Under the pieces are notes generated by a model. The model saw only the letters and a list, made by a program, of their open reading frames with translations. It had not been told where the DNA came from and searched no databases. DNA of 7,083 nt from Lentisphaerota bacterium (GTDB lineage Bacteria; Verrucomicrobiota; Kiritimatiellia; UBA8416; JAFGTH01), in assembly GCA_016934225.1 (NCBI GenBank), contig JAFGTH010000157.1, positions 1 through 7,083 of the forward strand, given 5' to 3'. The number at the start of each line of letters is the position of its first letter. Positions within the stretch are counted from its first letter, which is position 1. This document shows positions 1-6,982 of the stretch, piece by piece. Both the position numbers and the translations under genes were made by a program.

Positions 1-1
1 T

Positions 2-193
2 AGCGCGAATGATGGAAGGACATGGAGCAAGCCTTATGTGATCGAAGATGCCCCTGGTGGTTACTGCTATACGGCCATACACTTTGAATGGGATTACGTA
101 TTGCTAGCCTATTGTGCCGGTACGTTTGGTGATGGCTCCATATTATCTCGTCTTCGGATCAAGCAGATATCGTTCTCGGATTTAGGTTTGTGA
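2..193 (+). CDS. Sialidase-like (BNR/Asp-box) beta-propeller protein, C-terminal fragment
   Basis: This is the 3' end of a gene that begins before the window; 63 codons are visible before the TGA at 191-193. The second frame opens with SANDGRTWSKP, which matches the Asp-box pattern S-x-[DN]-x-G-x-T-W found at blade turns of sialidases and related BNR-repeat propellers. It continues through an aromatic, hydrophobic strand pattern (GGYCYTAIHF, then YVLLAYCAGTFGDG) and ends LRIKQISFSDLGL. A final strand reading 'hydrophobic-L-R-I-x-x-I' closing the propeller is usual in this group. Members hydrolyse terminal glycosidic bonds (for example of sialic acids) or are catalytically unproven relatives. 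Catalytic residues would lie upstream and cannot be checked. The gene ends 117 bases before the next one, which has its own probable promoter, so it may be a separate transcript. Confidence 0.6.
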   Translation, partial: SANDGRTWSKPYVIEDAPGGYCYTAIHFEWDYVLLAYCAGTFGDGSILSRLRIKQISFSDLGL

Positions 194-222
194 ATTTATG
201 AACAGGTTTTGCCTCACGTATT

Positions 223-252
223 TTGACAACGAAACAAGAATTTTATTATATA
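223..252 (+). promoter_or_regulatory. Probable sigma-70-type promoter upstream of the propeller gene
   Basis: A perfect -35 hexamer TTGACA lies at 223-228. An AT-rich block follows with two -10 choices: TATTAT at 244-249 (5 of 6 matches, 15-base spacing) or TATATA at 247-252 (4 of 6, 18-base spacing). It sits in the gap after the upstream stop codon and would start transcription near 258-262, leaving a leader of about 50 bases before the ATG at 311. It could drive the whole + strand gene set. I saw no clear operator dyad overlapping it. Confidence 0.5.
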
Positions 253-310
253 AGCTACGCTCATATGCAAATTTCCACATACAAAGACAGTGAAAGGAAT
301 AATCGTAGAT

Positions 311-1915
311 ATGACGACAAGACTGAATATTACATCTATAGGACGTGACACACAATTGCTTATTGACGATTATATCGTAGATGACATCTGGATGATCAGA
401 AGATCGCCGGAGATGCCTGTTAAGCATCTTAACAATCCGATTTTTGCATCAGATTCGCCTTTTGAAGATATACTCGGCCAAAGCGTGATGTACGATGAAG
501 ATGATAAGATGTTCAAGATGTGGTATACCCTCCATGATAGAGATAAACGATGGTTACCTAAAGGACATACCTATATGTACAGGGGCGCTTACGCGGTTTC
601 AGAGGATGGTCTTTTGTGGGACAAACCTAAACTGGGTATAGTCGAACACAAAGGAACGAAAGACAATAATCTTTTCCTCGAGGACGGAACCGGTTTCATC
701 ATAAAAGACAAGATTGATAGGAATCCAGGGCGTCACTACAAGATGCTGGTCAAGCGTTCCTGTTCCAATAATGGCAGAGTATTTGCTTCGTTTTCAAACG
801 ACGGTATCCACTGGAATGATTATCCAAGCGGTGAATCGGTGCTTACACACTCCAGAGACGGTGGGAATCCTGTCGTTTTTGACTCGCAAATAGGAAAGTA
901 TGTTCTTTTCTGCAGGCCCACGATTCTCGCAGCTGAAAAAACGCTGGAACCCGGCGATATCGGGTTTCCGGATCATCGTATATTCAGGCAAGCAGGATCA
1001 AAGTCAAGTGATTATCTGGAGGGTTCTCCCGGAGAGATCGGATTCCCTTCCCAGGATGATTTTGTTTTAAATTGGGAAGCAGAGGATTATATCCATCGGT
1101 ATTTAAAGGTTTTTCCATATACCGATACGAGAGCCTTACGTATATTCAAAGGGCAGTATGGCTGTAACCGGCGGATAGCAAGATCGGTAAGTGACGATTT
1201 CATTCATTGGTCAGAGCCAGATGTGGTCATCCGACCTGACGAGCTCGATCCTCCCAAGTTTTACAATCTGAATGTAACTCTTTACAAAGGGCTGTATATT
1301 GGCCTGTTGGAGGTCTTCTATGCGTGGGGGAACAGGCGGTTTCCGGGGTGCCCCCAGGAATCTGAAGTTTTCGATCTGCAACTCACATTCAGCAGGGACG
1401 GAATAAGGTGGGAAAGACTTGCGAACCGGCCTGTTTTCATTCCAAGAGGTTGCATAGGCGCATTCGACGGTGGCATGGTCGAGAGCCTGCAACAGCCCAT
1501 CATCGAGTATGGCAATGAACTGCGGATTTATTATAATGGATATCAATTCTGTCATAATGTTCCCGGAGGCGTAATGGGAATCGGCGTGGCCAGGCTTCCC
1601 AAAGAAAGGCTTGTGGCAAGATGCGCCGGAGACGAAATGGGCGTATTGATGACGAAACCGTTTATTGTTGAGGGCGACAGGCTTGAAATTAATGTGGACG
1701 CAAGAAAAGGGCTTTTAAAGGTAGAGATTGCAGAAGCCGACGGCCAACCGATTGAGGGATTTGGTGTAGAAGATGCAATTGAAATAAAGAATAACGGGTT
1801 TATTATTCCCGTTGAATGGCGCGGCGGAAGCAAACCTGCGGAATTAAAAGGAAGGCTTGTCCGGTTAAGGTTTTATATGTATCAGGCGAGGCTTTATTCG
1901 TTTCGCTTTTCGTAA
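311..1915 (+). CDS. GH32-like five-bladed beta-propeller glycosidase-related protein
   Basis: A protein of 534 residues. Its opening, QLLIDDYIVDD, is the 'LFVDDYLI' signature that starts many GH32/GH43-like propeller proteins in anaerobes and PVC bacteria. Four blade-type repeats of the form S-x-D-[GF]-[IL]-x-W are visible at about residues 97-103 (SEDGLLW), 162-168 (SNDGIHW), 294-300 (SDDFIHW) and 361-367 (SRDGIRW). The last 80 or so residues form a beta-sandwich-like tail (LKVEIAEADGQPIEGF, then LVRLRFYMYQARLYSFRFS), as in GH32-type architecture. A role in cleaving or binding an oligosaccharide is inferred from fold only; most such proteins are uncharacterised. There is no signal peptide. 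The frame could also start at GTG 290, but ATG 311 is preferred because AAAGGAA at 293-299 gives it a Shine-Dalgarno site, whereas GTG 290 has only a weak one. It is the first gene after the promoter. Confidence 0.72.
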   Translation: MTTRLNITSIGRDTQLLIDDYIVDDIWMIRRSPEMPVKHLNNPIFASDSPFEDILGQSVMYDEDDKMFKMWYTLHDRDKRWLPKGHTYMYRGAYAVSEDGLLWDKPKLGIVEHKGTKDNNLFLEDGTGFIIKDKIDRNPGRHYKMLVKRSCSNNGRVFASFSNDGIHWNDYPSGESVLTHSRDGGNPVVFDSQIGKYVLFCRPTILAAEKTLEPGDIGFPDHRIFRQAGSKSSDYLEGSPGEIGFPSQDDFVLNWEAEDYIHRYLKVFPYTDTRALRIFKGQYGCNRRIARSVSDDFIHWSEPDVVIRPDELDPPKFYNLNVTLYKGLYIGLLEVFYAWGNRRFPGCPQESEVFDLQLTFSRDGIRWERLANRPVFIPRGCIGAFDGGMVESLQQPIIEYGNELRIYYNGYQFCHNVPGGVMGIGVARLPKERLVARCAGDEMGVLMTKPFIVEGDRLEINVDARKGLLKVEIAEADGQPIEGFGVEDAIEIKNNGFIIPVEWRGGSKPAELKGRLVRLRFYMYQARLYSFRFS

Positions 1916-2009
1916 ACATTCTGGGAGATAACCGGCCTGATAGATCCCTGAGTGCATATATTCCTGCAGCCATCTGGATAGTCATGTTATTGAATAGAAA
2001 GGGAATACT

Positions 2010-2717
2010 ATGAAAATCGGTCGAGTGCCACCGTATCCTCATGATGTAATGGAAAGGGAAGAATTGGACTTAACCACATACCAATACCATATGCCCTTCA
2101 ACTATGGAAACATAACGGTGAACAGGAGATATCTCACAGACGCAATGGAGTTCCACGGCGTGGAAATGAATCCAGTGAATTCCGTCGGAGCGGATTCCAA
2201 ACACTATCCTCCAGATACCATTGTGATCTGTGAAAAAGAACCCATTGTGCGCGTCGTCGTGATCGGTTCTGCTTGTGTCCCTCCGGGTTTCGTTCAGCTC
2301 GAGTGTATGCCAGAAGCGTCTTTCTACTCATCCGTGGACGTCCCTGGTGTATCGGCAGCGCGTTTTCGAATCGAGAATCTCTGGGGAATGCATATGCGCT
2401 GGGATATGTGGGCTTCCAAGAGCAATAATGATATCGCTGATATGGAGGGAAAACCATATAAAGATATCCCACCGGGAAGATTAGAGTTGGTTCCGGGTCT
2501 CAGGCAGTATAAGCTGAAGTCTTGTTACAGGGAAAGTCCCTTGGTAGGCATGAGTTCCGCCATATTCGAGATTCCAGAGTCCAAAAAGATCAAAATTAGC
2601 GGGGGGTGCGAGATATGCGCGTGGAGCGACGATGAGTACCCGGATGATGTCCATTACTCGTTTCATACCATACGAGTAACCGTTGCAAGAAAGACCGAGG
2701 CGAAATATCGGACCTAA
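2010..2717 (+). CDS. Conserved-looking hypothetical protein, function unknown
   Basis: I do not recognise this 235-residue protein. It begins MKIGRVPPYP, has no signal peptide or transmembrane segment, and is rich in aromatic and acidic residues. Alternating hydrophobic stretches (IVRVVVIGSACVPPGFVQLE, residues 78-97; a second at about 221-228, IRVTVARK) suggest a mostly beta protein. Six cysteines are scattered through it, including a C-E-I-C pair near residue 205, but they form no obvious metal motif. The ATG is well supported by the ribosome-binding site AGAAAGGG at 1996-2003, about six bases upstream. It lies 94 bases after the propeller gene and 65 bases before the first UroD-fold gene, on the same strand, so it is probably co-transcribed. 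A lectin-like or accessory sandwich protein is possible but unproven. Confidence 0.6.
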   Translation: MKIGRVPPYPHDVMEREELDLTTYQYHMPFNYGNITVNRRYLTDAMEFHGVEMNPVNSVGADSKHYPPDTIVICEKEPIVRVVVIGSACVPPGFVQLECMPEASFYSSVDVPGVSAARFRIENLWGMHMRWDMWASKSNNDIADMEGKPYKDIPPGRLELVPGLRQYKLKSCYRESPLVGMSSAIFEIPESKKIKISGGCEICAWSDDEYPDDVHYSFHTIRVTVARKTEAKYRT

Positions 2718-2772
2718 AAACGCGCTCAGTGGCTAATATAGATATTTACAGATTACGAACTCGCAAATATAT

Positions 2773-2779
2773 GGAGGGA
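2773..2779 (+). promoter_or_regulatory. Shine-Dalgarno site deciding the start at 2783
   Basis: GGAGGGA lies directly upstream of ATG 2783, with five bases between the GGAGG core and the start. The same frame is open further upstream (GTG at 2729, ATG at 2771), but those starts would put this site inside the coding sequence and lack an equally good site of their own. I therefore place the start at 2783. Confidence 0.7.
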
Positions 2780-2782
2780 AAC

Positions 2783-3853
2783 ATGTCATATACACAGCTT
2801 AAGGGGATTATAGAACGCAACTATAAGGGGGTCGTTCCGTATAGGGATTTTTTCATGGATCCAAACGCTCAGGACAATTTGCTGCCGGAGCTGAAAACCA
2901 TGGACGCCAAAGAAGGCATCGTACGAATCAATGAGGCGACCGGAAACATGAAGTTTGTCGAGCCGTGCTGGGTTCAGAAGTCAACGGTCATCGAAGAGGG
3001 TAACAATTACAGGATTACTGAAAATGAAATCGGAACCCAAATCTATACGCAGACAAAGCCGTTCTTTTATCATGTCCGTAAATATCCCGTAAGATGTGAG
3101 GATGATCTTACAAAGCTGCGGCTTCCAGATCCGGACGACCCGGAACGGTATCGTGATGTTGAGGAGTACATCGAATATTTTTCGTCCAGGGACTACTGGA
3201 TTGAGAGCAAGGAGGTGCCGGGCAGCGGCTTTTTCAGCGGAGTCTGGTATAATTTAATACCTGTTGAAGAACTGCTTGTAACCTTGGTCATAGACAACAA
3301 TTACGCACACAAGCTCGTAGACATGATGGGGGAGCATAGGCTGCGTGTCGGGGAGAACCTTCTCAAACGGGGAGTTCATTCTCTGTGCGCAAACGACGAT
3401 ATGGGATGCACTAATCATACGTGGTTTTCTCCCGATGTGTACGAGGAGTATTTCTTTCCCATGCATAAACGCATGGCGGAACTGTGCCATAAATACGGAG
3501 CCTACTTTCATCTCCACAGTCATGGATACATCATGCCGTTCATGGACAAGATCATAGAAACCGGCGTAGATATAATCGATCCTGTCGGACCTGGAGATCA
3601 TATGGATTTGAAGATCCTCAAGGAGAAGTACGGAGACAGAGTCGTATTTATGGGCGGATTGAGCAAATCAAGCGCAAGCATGAGCGACGAAGTTCTTGAC
3701 AAGCATATCGAAAGTGTATTTCGCACCGGTGTCGAAGGGGGAGGCTTTATATGCATGAGTGAGGGCGGCGTGTCACCCGATATGTCACCCGAAAGATTCG
3801 ACTTCTACATGAACTGCATAAAAAAGTATAGCGAAAAATATGCATACAGGTAA
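2783..3853 (+). CDS. Uroporphyrinogen decarboxylase-fold protein (UroD/MtaA superfamily)
   Basis: A protein of 356 residues, the usual length for this superfamily. It shows the standard order of motifs: hPVRCEDDLTKLRLPDPDDP (residues 101-120), a conserved acidic turn NDDMGCT (204-210), SPDVYEEYFFPMHKRM (216-231), then HLHSHG (243-248), GVDIIDPVGPG (261-271), MGGLS (290-294) and the closing SEGGVSPDMSPE (326-337). The superfamily holds HemE and the zinc-dependent methylcobamide:CoM methyltransferases MtaA/MtbA. This is not HemE, because it lacks the HemE N-terminal and carries different active-site residues. Family methyltransferases normally bind zinc through His-x-Cys and a later Cys. Here the first is His245-Ser-His247 and the later region reads SEGGV with no Cys, so the metal site is altered or lost. 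The substrate is unknown. It lies 65 bases after the unassigned gene and 155 before the isomerase-like gene. Confidence 0.8.
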   Translation: MSYTQLKGIIERNYKGVVPYRDFFMDPNAQDNLLPELKTMDAKEGIVRINEATGNMKFVEPCWVQKSTVIEEGNNYRITENEIGTQIYTQTKPFFYHVRKYPVRCEDDLTKLRLPDPDDPERYRDVEEYIEYFSSRDYWIESKEVPGSGFFSGVWYNLIPVEELLVTLVIDNNYAHKLVDMMGEHRLRVGENLLKRGVHSLCANDDMGCTNHTWFSPDVYEEYFFPMHKRMAELCHKYGAYFHLHSHGYIMPFMDKIIETGVDIIDPVGPGDHMDLKILKEKYGDRVVFMGGLSKSSASMSDEVLDKHIESVFRTGVEGGGFICMSEGGVSPDMSPERFDFYMNCIKKYSEKYAYR

Positions 3854-4008
3854 ACCAAAATAATAGTATGGATGGAAATCTCAGAGAGCTGTATTAAGTA
3901 CGACTTTATATATCAGAACTGATTAGTTCGTGGATTATTGGATTATGATATATGGACCGAAGATATGTCTGTCTGCTGTTGTATTAGTAAATAGAAAGGG
4001 GGTTCCGC
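3854..4008 (+). other. 155-base AT-rich intergenic gap
   Basis: No convincing gene or RNA is visible. A TATGAT hexamer at 3944-3949 could be a -10 element, but no matching -35 lies at the right distance. A short dyad GAAC-N6-GTTC lies in the middle, around 3916-3929, without a T-tract, so it does not look like an intrinsic terminator. The gap ends in the ribosome-binding site AATAGAAAGGG (3990-4000), an 11-base sequence that also occurs at 1993-2003 before the 235-residue gene. Confidence 0.4.
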
Positions 4009-5388
4009 ATGAACAGTTATGGGGGGATTCGGTTGGGGTATTGTCCTGTCGGAAAGTTTGTTTTTGATCACGAGGATGCGAAAAGTTACAGTATGATGAT
4101 CGAGGCGAAGATGGATGAAATGGGAATTGAATTCGTTAATGTCGAGCCGGTCGTGCAGGATGTGCTGATACGTGACTACAACGATATCGAGCCGGTGGTC
4201 AAGTATTTGTCCAGCCAACATATCGATGGGTTGTTTATTCCTCACTGCAATTTTGGTACAGAAGGAGCGGCCGCCCGGATTGCGCGCGACTTGGGAAAAC
4301 CCGTGTTGTTATGGGGGCCCCGGGATGGAGCACCCAAGCCTGACGGAACTCGTTATCGAGACACATTTTGTGGTATGCTGGCCACCAGTAAGGTATTGGG
4401 CAAGCTCAATGTACCCTTTACCTACATTGAAAATTGTTCGCTGAAAGATACTCCCTTTGAACAGGGGCTTGACCGTTTCATACGTACGCTCAATGTTGTC
4501 AAGCAGGTTAAGGGCGTACGGATTGGCATCGTGGGAAACCGGATTGATTTTTTCTGGAGTACCATCGTGGACGAAAGCGATCTGCTGCGGAAATTTGGCA
4601 TAGAAATTCTACCGATTGATTTGGCCACTGTCATTCAAGAAACGAAAAAGCGGGTAAACCAGAATAGAAAGGACTACGAATACCGGACGAACGAGTGGAA
4701 GCAACAGATCGATATCACCAAGACTTCAGATGAAGGCTTTTTATATGTGTTGGCTCTTCAAGATTATTTGTACGAATGGGCGAAAAGCAACTCCCTGAAA
4801 GCTATTGCTGTTGAGGCGTTTCCTGCTTTCACCGAACAATTCGGAGCGATGATAAATTTTGCGGGATGCTTGCTTCCTGATCGGGGGATTCATTGGGCTG
4901 CCGAGAGCGACATTCACGGAGCGGTAAGTTGTATCATAGCGTCGGCTGCTATGATGAATAAACCGGTGTTCTTAGCTGATATTACAGTGCGTCATCCCGA
5001 TAATGACAACAGTTTACTCATCTGGCACGCGGATGCTCCCTGGAGCATGAAACATCCCGACTGCAAGGCTAAAATCAATACTCACTGGATCCTGCCGGGG
5101 GGGCAAGGAGGTATGACCCATTTCCGGCTCCGGGAAGGGGAAGCCACATTAATCCGTTTCGATGGAGAAAACGGTAAATACAGCATATTCGCTGAGCATT
5201 GTGAGACGATTAACGGACCTTATACTCAGAATACGTACTGTTGGGTAAAGGTGAGGAATTTTTTATCACTGGAACGGAAACTCATATACGGACCATATAT
5301 TCATCATGCAGCATTTATATATGGCGACTGCTGCAAGGTCATACAGGAATCGTGTCGATATCTTCAACCTCTGGAGTTTGATAAATAG
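4009..5388 (+). CDS. L-fucose/L-arabinose isomerase family protein (COG2407-like)
   Basis: A protein of 459 residues with the layout of the FucI/AraA superfamily. Two alpha/beta domains (about 1-165 and 168-310) precede a C-terminal beta-barrel lobe (about 320-459). Recognisable blocks are IPHCNFGTEGAAARIARDLG (residues 77-96), LLWGPRDGAPKPDGTRYRDT (100-119), IGIVGNR (172-178), the metal-site segments AVEAFPAF (267-274) and AAESDIHGAVS (297-307), and the end block YGPYIHHAAFIYGD (427-440). By analogy with FucI, E269, D301 and H432 or H433 are the likely Mn2+ ligands. The family interconverts aldoses and ketoses, but many COG2407 members have unknown sugars, so I do not assign fucose or arabinose. 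The start is supported by AAAGGGGG at 3995-4002, a few bases upstream. This gene argues most strongly for a sugar-catabolic locus. Confidence 0.78.
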   Translation: MNSYGGIRLGYCPVGKFVFDHEDAKSYSMMIEAKMDEMGIEFVNVEPVVQDVLIRDYNDIEPVVKYLSSQHIDGLFIPHCNFGTEGAAARIARDLGKPVLLWGPRDGAPKPDGTRYRDTFCGMLATSKVLGKLNVPFTYIENCSLKDTPFEQGLDRFIRTLNVVKQVKGVRIGIVGNRIDFFWSTIVDESDLLRKFGIEILPIDLATVIQETKKRVNQNRKDYEYRTNEWKQQIDITKTSDEGFLYVLALQDYLYEWAKSNSLKAIAVEAFPAFTEQFGAMINFAGCLLPDRGIHWAAESDIHGAVSCIIASAAMMNKPVFLADITVRHPDNDNSLLIWHADAPWSMKHPDCKAKINTHWILPGGQGGMTHFRLREGEATLIRFDGENGKYSIFAEHCETINGPYTQNTYCWVKVRNFLSLERKLIYGPYIHHAAFIYGDCCKVIQESCRYLQPLEFDK

Positions 5389-5522
5389 AATGAAATAAAA
5401 TGATCTTCTGCGCGAACATATGATTTATTATTGATAACCTGTTTATACGCAGCTGCATCAGCCGAGAATACTGAAATATCCATAAGAGTTGTGACGAAAC
5501 AGAAGTCATGTGGGGTGCCTGT
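5389..5522 (+). other. 134-base intergenic gap before the second UroD-fold gene
   Basis: No gene, tRNA or terminator is apparent. TTGATA at 5431-5436 resembles a -35 element, but no -10 hexamer lies at 16-18 bases. A separate promoter is therefore not supported, and the gap is probably a transcribed spacer. The GGGGTG at 5512-5517 serves as Shine-Dalgarno for ATG 5523. This places the ATG at 5508, also in frame, inside the leader rather than at the true start. Confidence 0.4.
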
Positions 5523-6863
5523 ATGAGTAAGCAAACGAAGGCATTACGTGAGAAACTGGGTAATGGCCTCGGAGACAAAACCGGCCTGTCATGGACGATT
5601 AACTACGTTAGCTTGATTGCAAACCAGAAATTTACCGTGGACGCGCAAGAAAAAAAGATATTAAGGGAGCTTGCCAACAAGGTGGCGGAGCTGGCGGCGC
5701 AACCGCTGCAACAACAAAAGGTCAATCGATGGAAGGATCACCATGCACTAAAAGAAACACCACCATTAATTTTTTGCGATCCGGAAAACGCGTGGTACGA
5801 GCTGATTCCTGCGGAAAAACTGCATTGTTCTGGCAATTTGGCCCGGATATGGGAATTCAAACTGTTAAAAGAAATCTATTGGGCGGATCGCATCCACGAT
5901 GACCGTGCTGTACTGCCGATATTTTCTGTACATTACATATGGTCGAAGACGTCACGAGGCCTGGAAACAAAGATAATCGGGGGACAGAACGGCGGTGCCT
6001 ACAAATGGGAAGCACCGCTCAAGAACGGCTATGAGAAGATGGATGCGTTAAAGCCCGCCTTACTTTGGATAGACGAAACTCGAACACAGGAATTGGAGGC
6101 ACTCGCACATGAAGTGTTTGATGATATACTCGATGTGAGGTTGGAGGGCGTTTATTGGTGGTCTCTTGGTATGACAACCGACCTTATAATGCTACGCGGC
6201 TTCGATAACATACTTTTTGACTTCTACGATCATCCGGATGAAGTACACAGGCTTATGGCATTCCTTCGCGATGAAAATCTTGCGATGCTCGATTTTCTTG
6301 AAAAGAATAAGCTTTTGACACTCAATAACGGCGGAGACTTCCATGGCACGGGTGGATACGCATGGACGGATGAGCTTCCCGCGGAGGATTTTTGTGATCA
6401 TGTACGCACAAAAGACATGTGGGGTTTCTGCGAGAGTCAAGAAACAGTGGGTGTTTCACCGGAGATGTTCGCAGAGTTTGTTTTCCCATATCAGCGTGAT
6501 GTGCTGAAGCGTTTCGGACTTAATATCTACGGATGTTGTGAGCCGCTTGACTCACGCTGGAATTGTGTCAAGCACATACCTCATTTGCGCAAGGTTACGG
6601 TATCCCCGTGGTCAAATGATGAAGCAATGGCAGAATGTTTGAGCGCAGACTATGTATTCTGCAAGAAAGTTAATCCTGCGCGGATTGCCACGTCAGATAT
6701 TGATGAAGAGGCGATTCGCAAGGAGTTGCGTACTGTGTTTGATGCGGTGAGGCGAAACAAATGCCATGCGGAAGTGCTCATGCGTGACATTCTTACTGTG
6801 GCGTGCAACGCAAACAATCTTGAACAGTGGGTAAGGATCGCTCGAACGGAAGCAGAGAAATGA
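5523..6863 (+). CDS. Second, divergent UroD-fold (methyltransferase-like) protein
   Basis: A protein of 446 residues, longer than the first UroD-fold protein and not a recent duplicate of it. It belongs to the long uncharacterised subfamily marked by WGFCESQETVGVSPEMFAEF (residues 300-319), YGCCEPLDSRW (336-346), LRKVTVSPWSN (355-365), DYVFCKKVNPARIA (376-389) and a closing AEVLMRDILTVACNANNLEQW. The barrel core and the SPE...YQRDVLKRFG helix match the superfamily that includes MtaA/MtbA methyl-CoM enzymes. Cys338-Cys339-Glu340 sits where the His-x-Cys zinc motif falls in relatives, and E304/E307 are likely active-site acids. A corrinoid-dependent methyl transfer is plausible but unproven. 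The N-terminal 60 residues are helical. The start is taken at 5523 because GGGGTG (5512-5517) lies five bases upstream. It is the last + strand gene. Confidence 0.75.
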   Translation: MSKQTKALREKLGNGLGDKTGLSWTINYVSLIANQKFTVDAQEKKILRELANKVAELAAQPLQQQKVNRWKDHHALKETPPLIFCDPENAWYELIPAEKLHCSGNLARIWEFKLLKEIYWADRIHDDRAVLPIFSVHYIWSKTSRGLETKIIGGQNGGAYKWEAPLKNGYEKMDALKPALLWIDETRTQELEALAHEVFDDILDVRLEGVYWWSLGMTTDLIMLRGFDNILFDFYDHPDEVHRLMAFLRDENLAMLDFLEKNKLLTLNNGGDFHGTGGYAWTDELPAEDFCDHVRTKDMWGFCESQETVGVSPEMFAEFVFPYQRDVLKRFGLNIYGCCEPLDSRWNCVKHIPHLRKVTVSPWSNDEAMAECLSADYVFCKKVNPARIATSDIDEEAIRKELRTVFDAVRRNKCHAEVLMRDILTVACNANNLEQWVRIARTEAEK

Positions 6864-6982
6864 CGGTTAAATAACAAAATGGTTATCATGTTAACTCAGC
6901 ATTGGCTAAATACCGGTGGCCAGATAAGTTGACAATATAAGGTCAAAGATCTGCCTGTGAAAAACCTGCGGTTGAATCTATA
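6864..6982. other. 3' intergenic region with small inverted repeats
   Basis: Directly after the stop codon lies a weak nested dyad: GTTAA (6866-6870) with TTAAC (6891-6895), enclosing ATAAC (6871-6875) with GTTAT (6882-6886). It is AT-rich and has no T-tract, so it is at best a poor terminator. Further on, TTGAC-N8-GTCAA spans 6929-6946, and AACC-TGC-GGTT lies at about 6964-6974. The first of these could be an operator and the second a short hairpin. None is strong evidence of function. Confidence 0.35.

Noticed and set aside
1211..1833. Several minus-strand open frames opposite the propeller gene
   Set aside because: They are shadows of a well-supported coding region with clear protein motifs on the + strand.
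1816..2013. A 65-codon + strand open frame bridging the end of the propeller gene and the next gene
   Set aside because: It mostly overlaps the end of the propeller gene in another frame and has no ribosome-binding site or recognisable protein pattern.
3921..3949. Promoter before the isomerase gene using TATGAT at 3944
   Set aside because: The hexamer at the proper -35 distance is GATTAG, which is too far from TTGACA to support a call.
5508..5522. ATG at 5508 as the start of the second UroD-fold gene
   Set aside because: It lacks a good ribosome-binding site, whereas ATG 5523 has GGGGTG five bases upstream.
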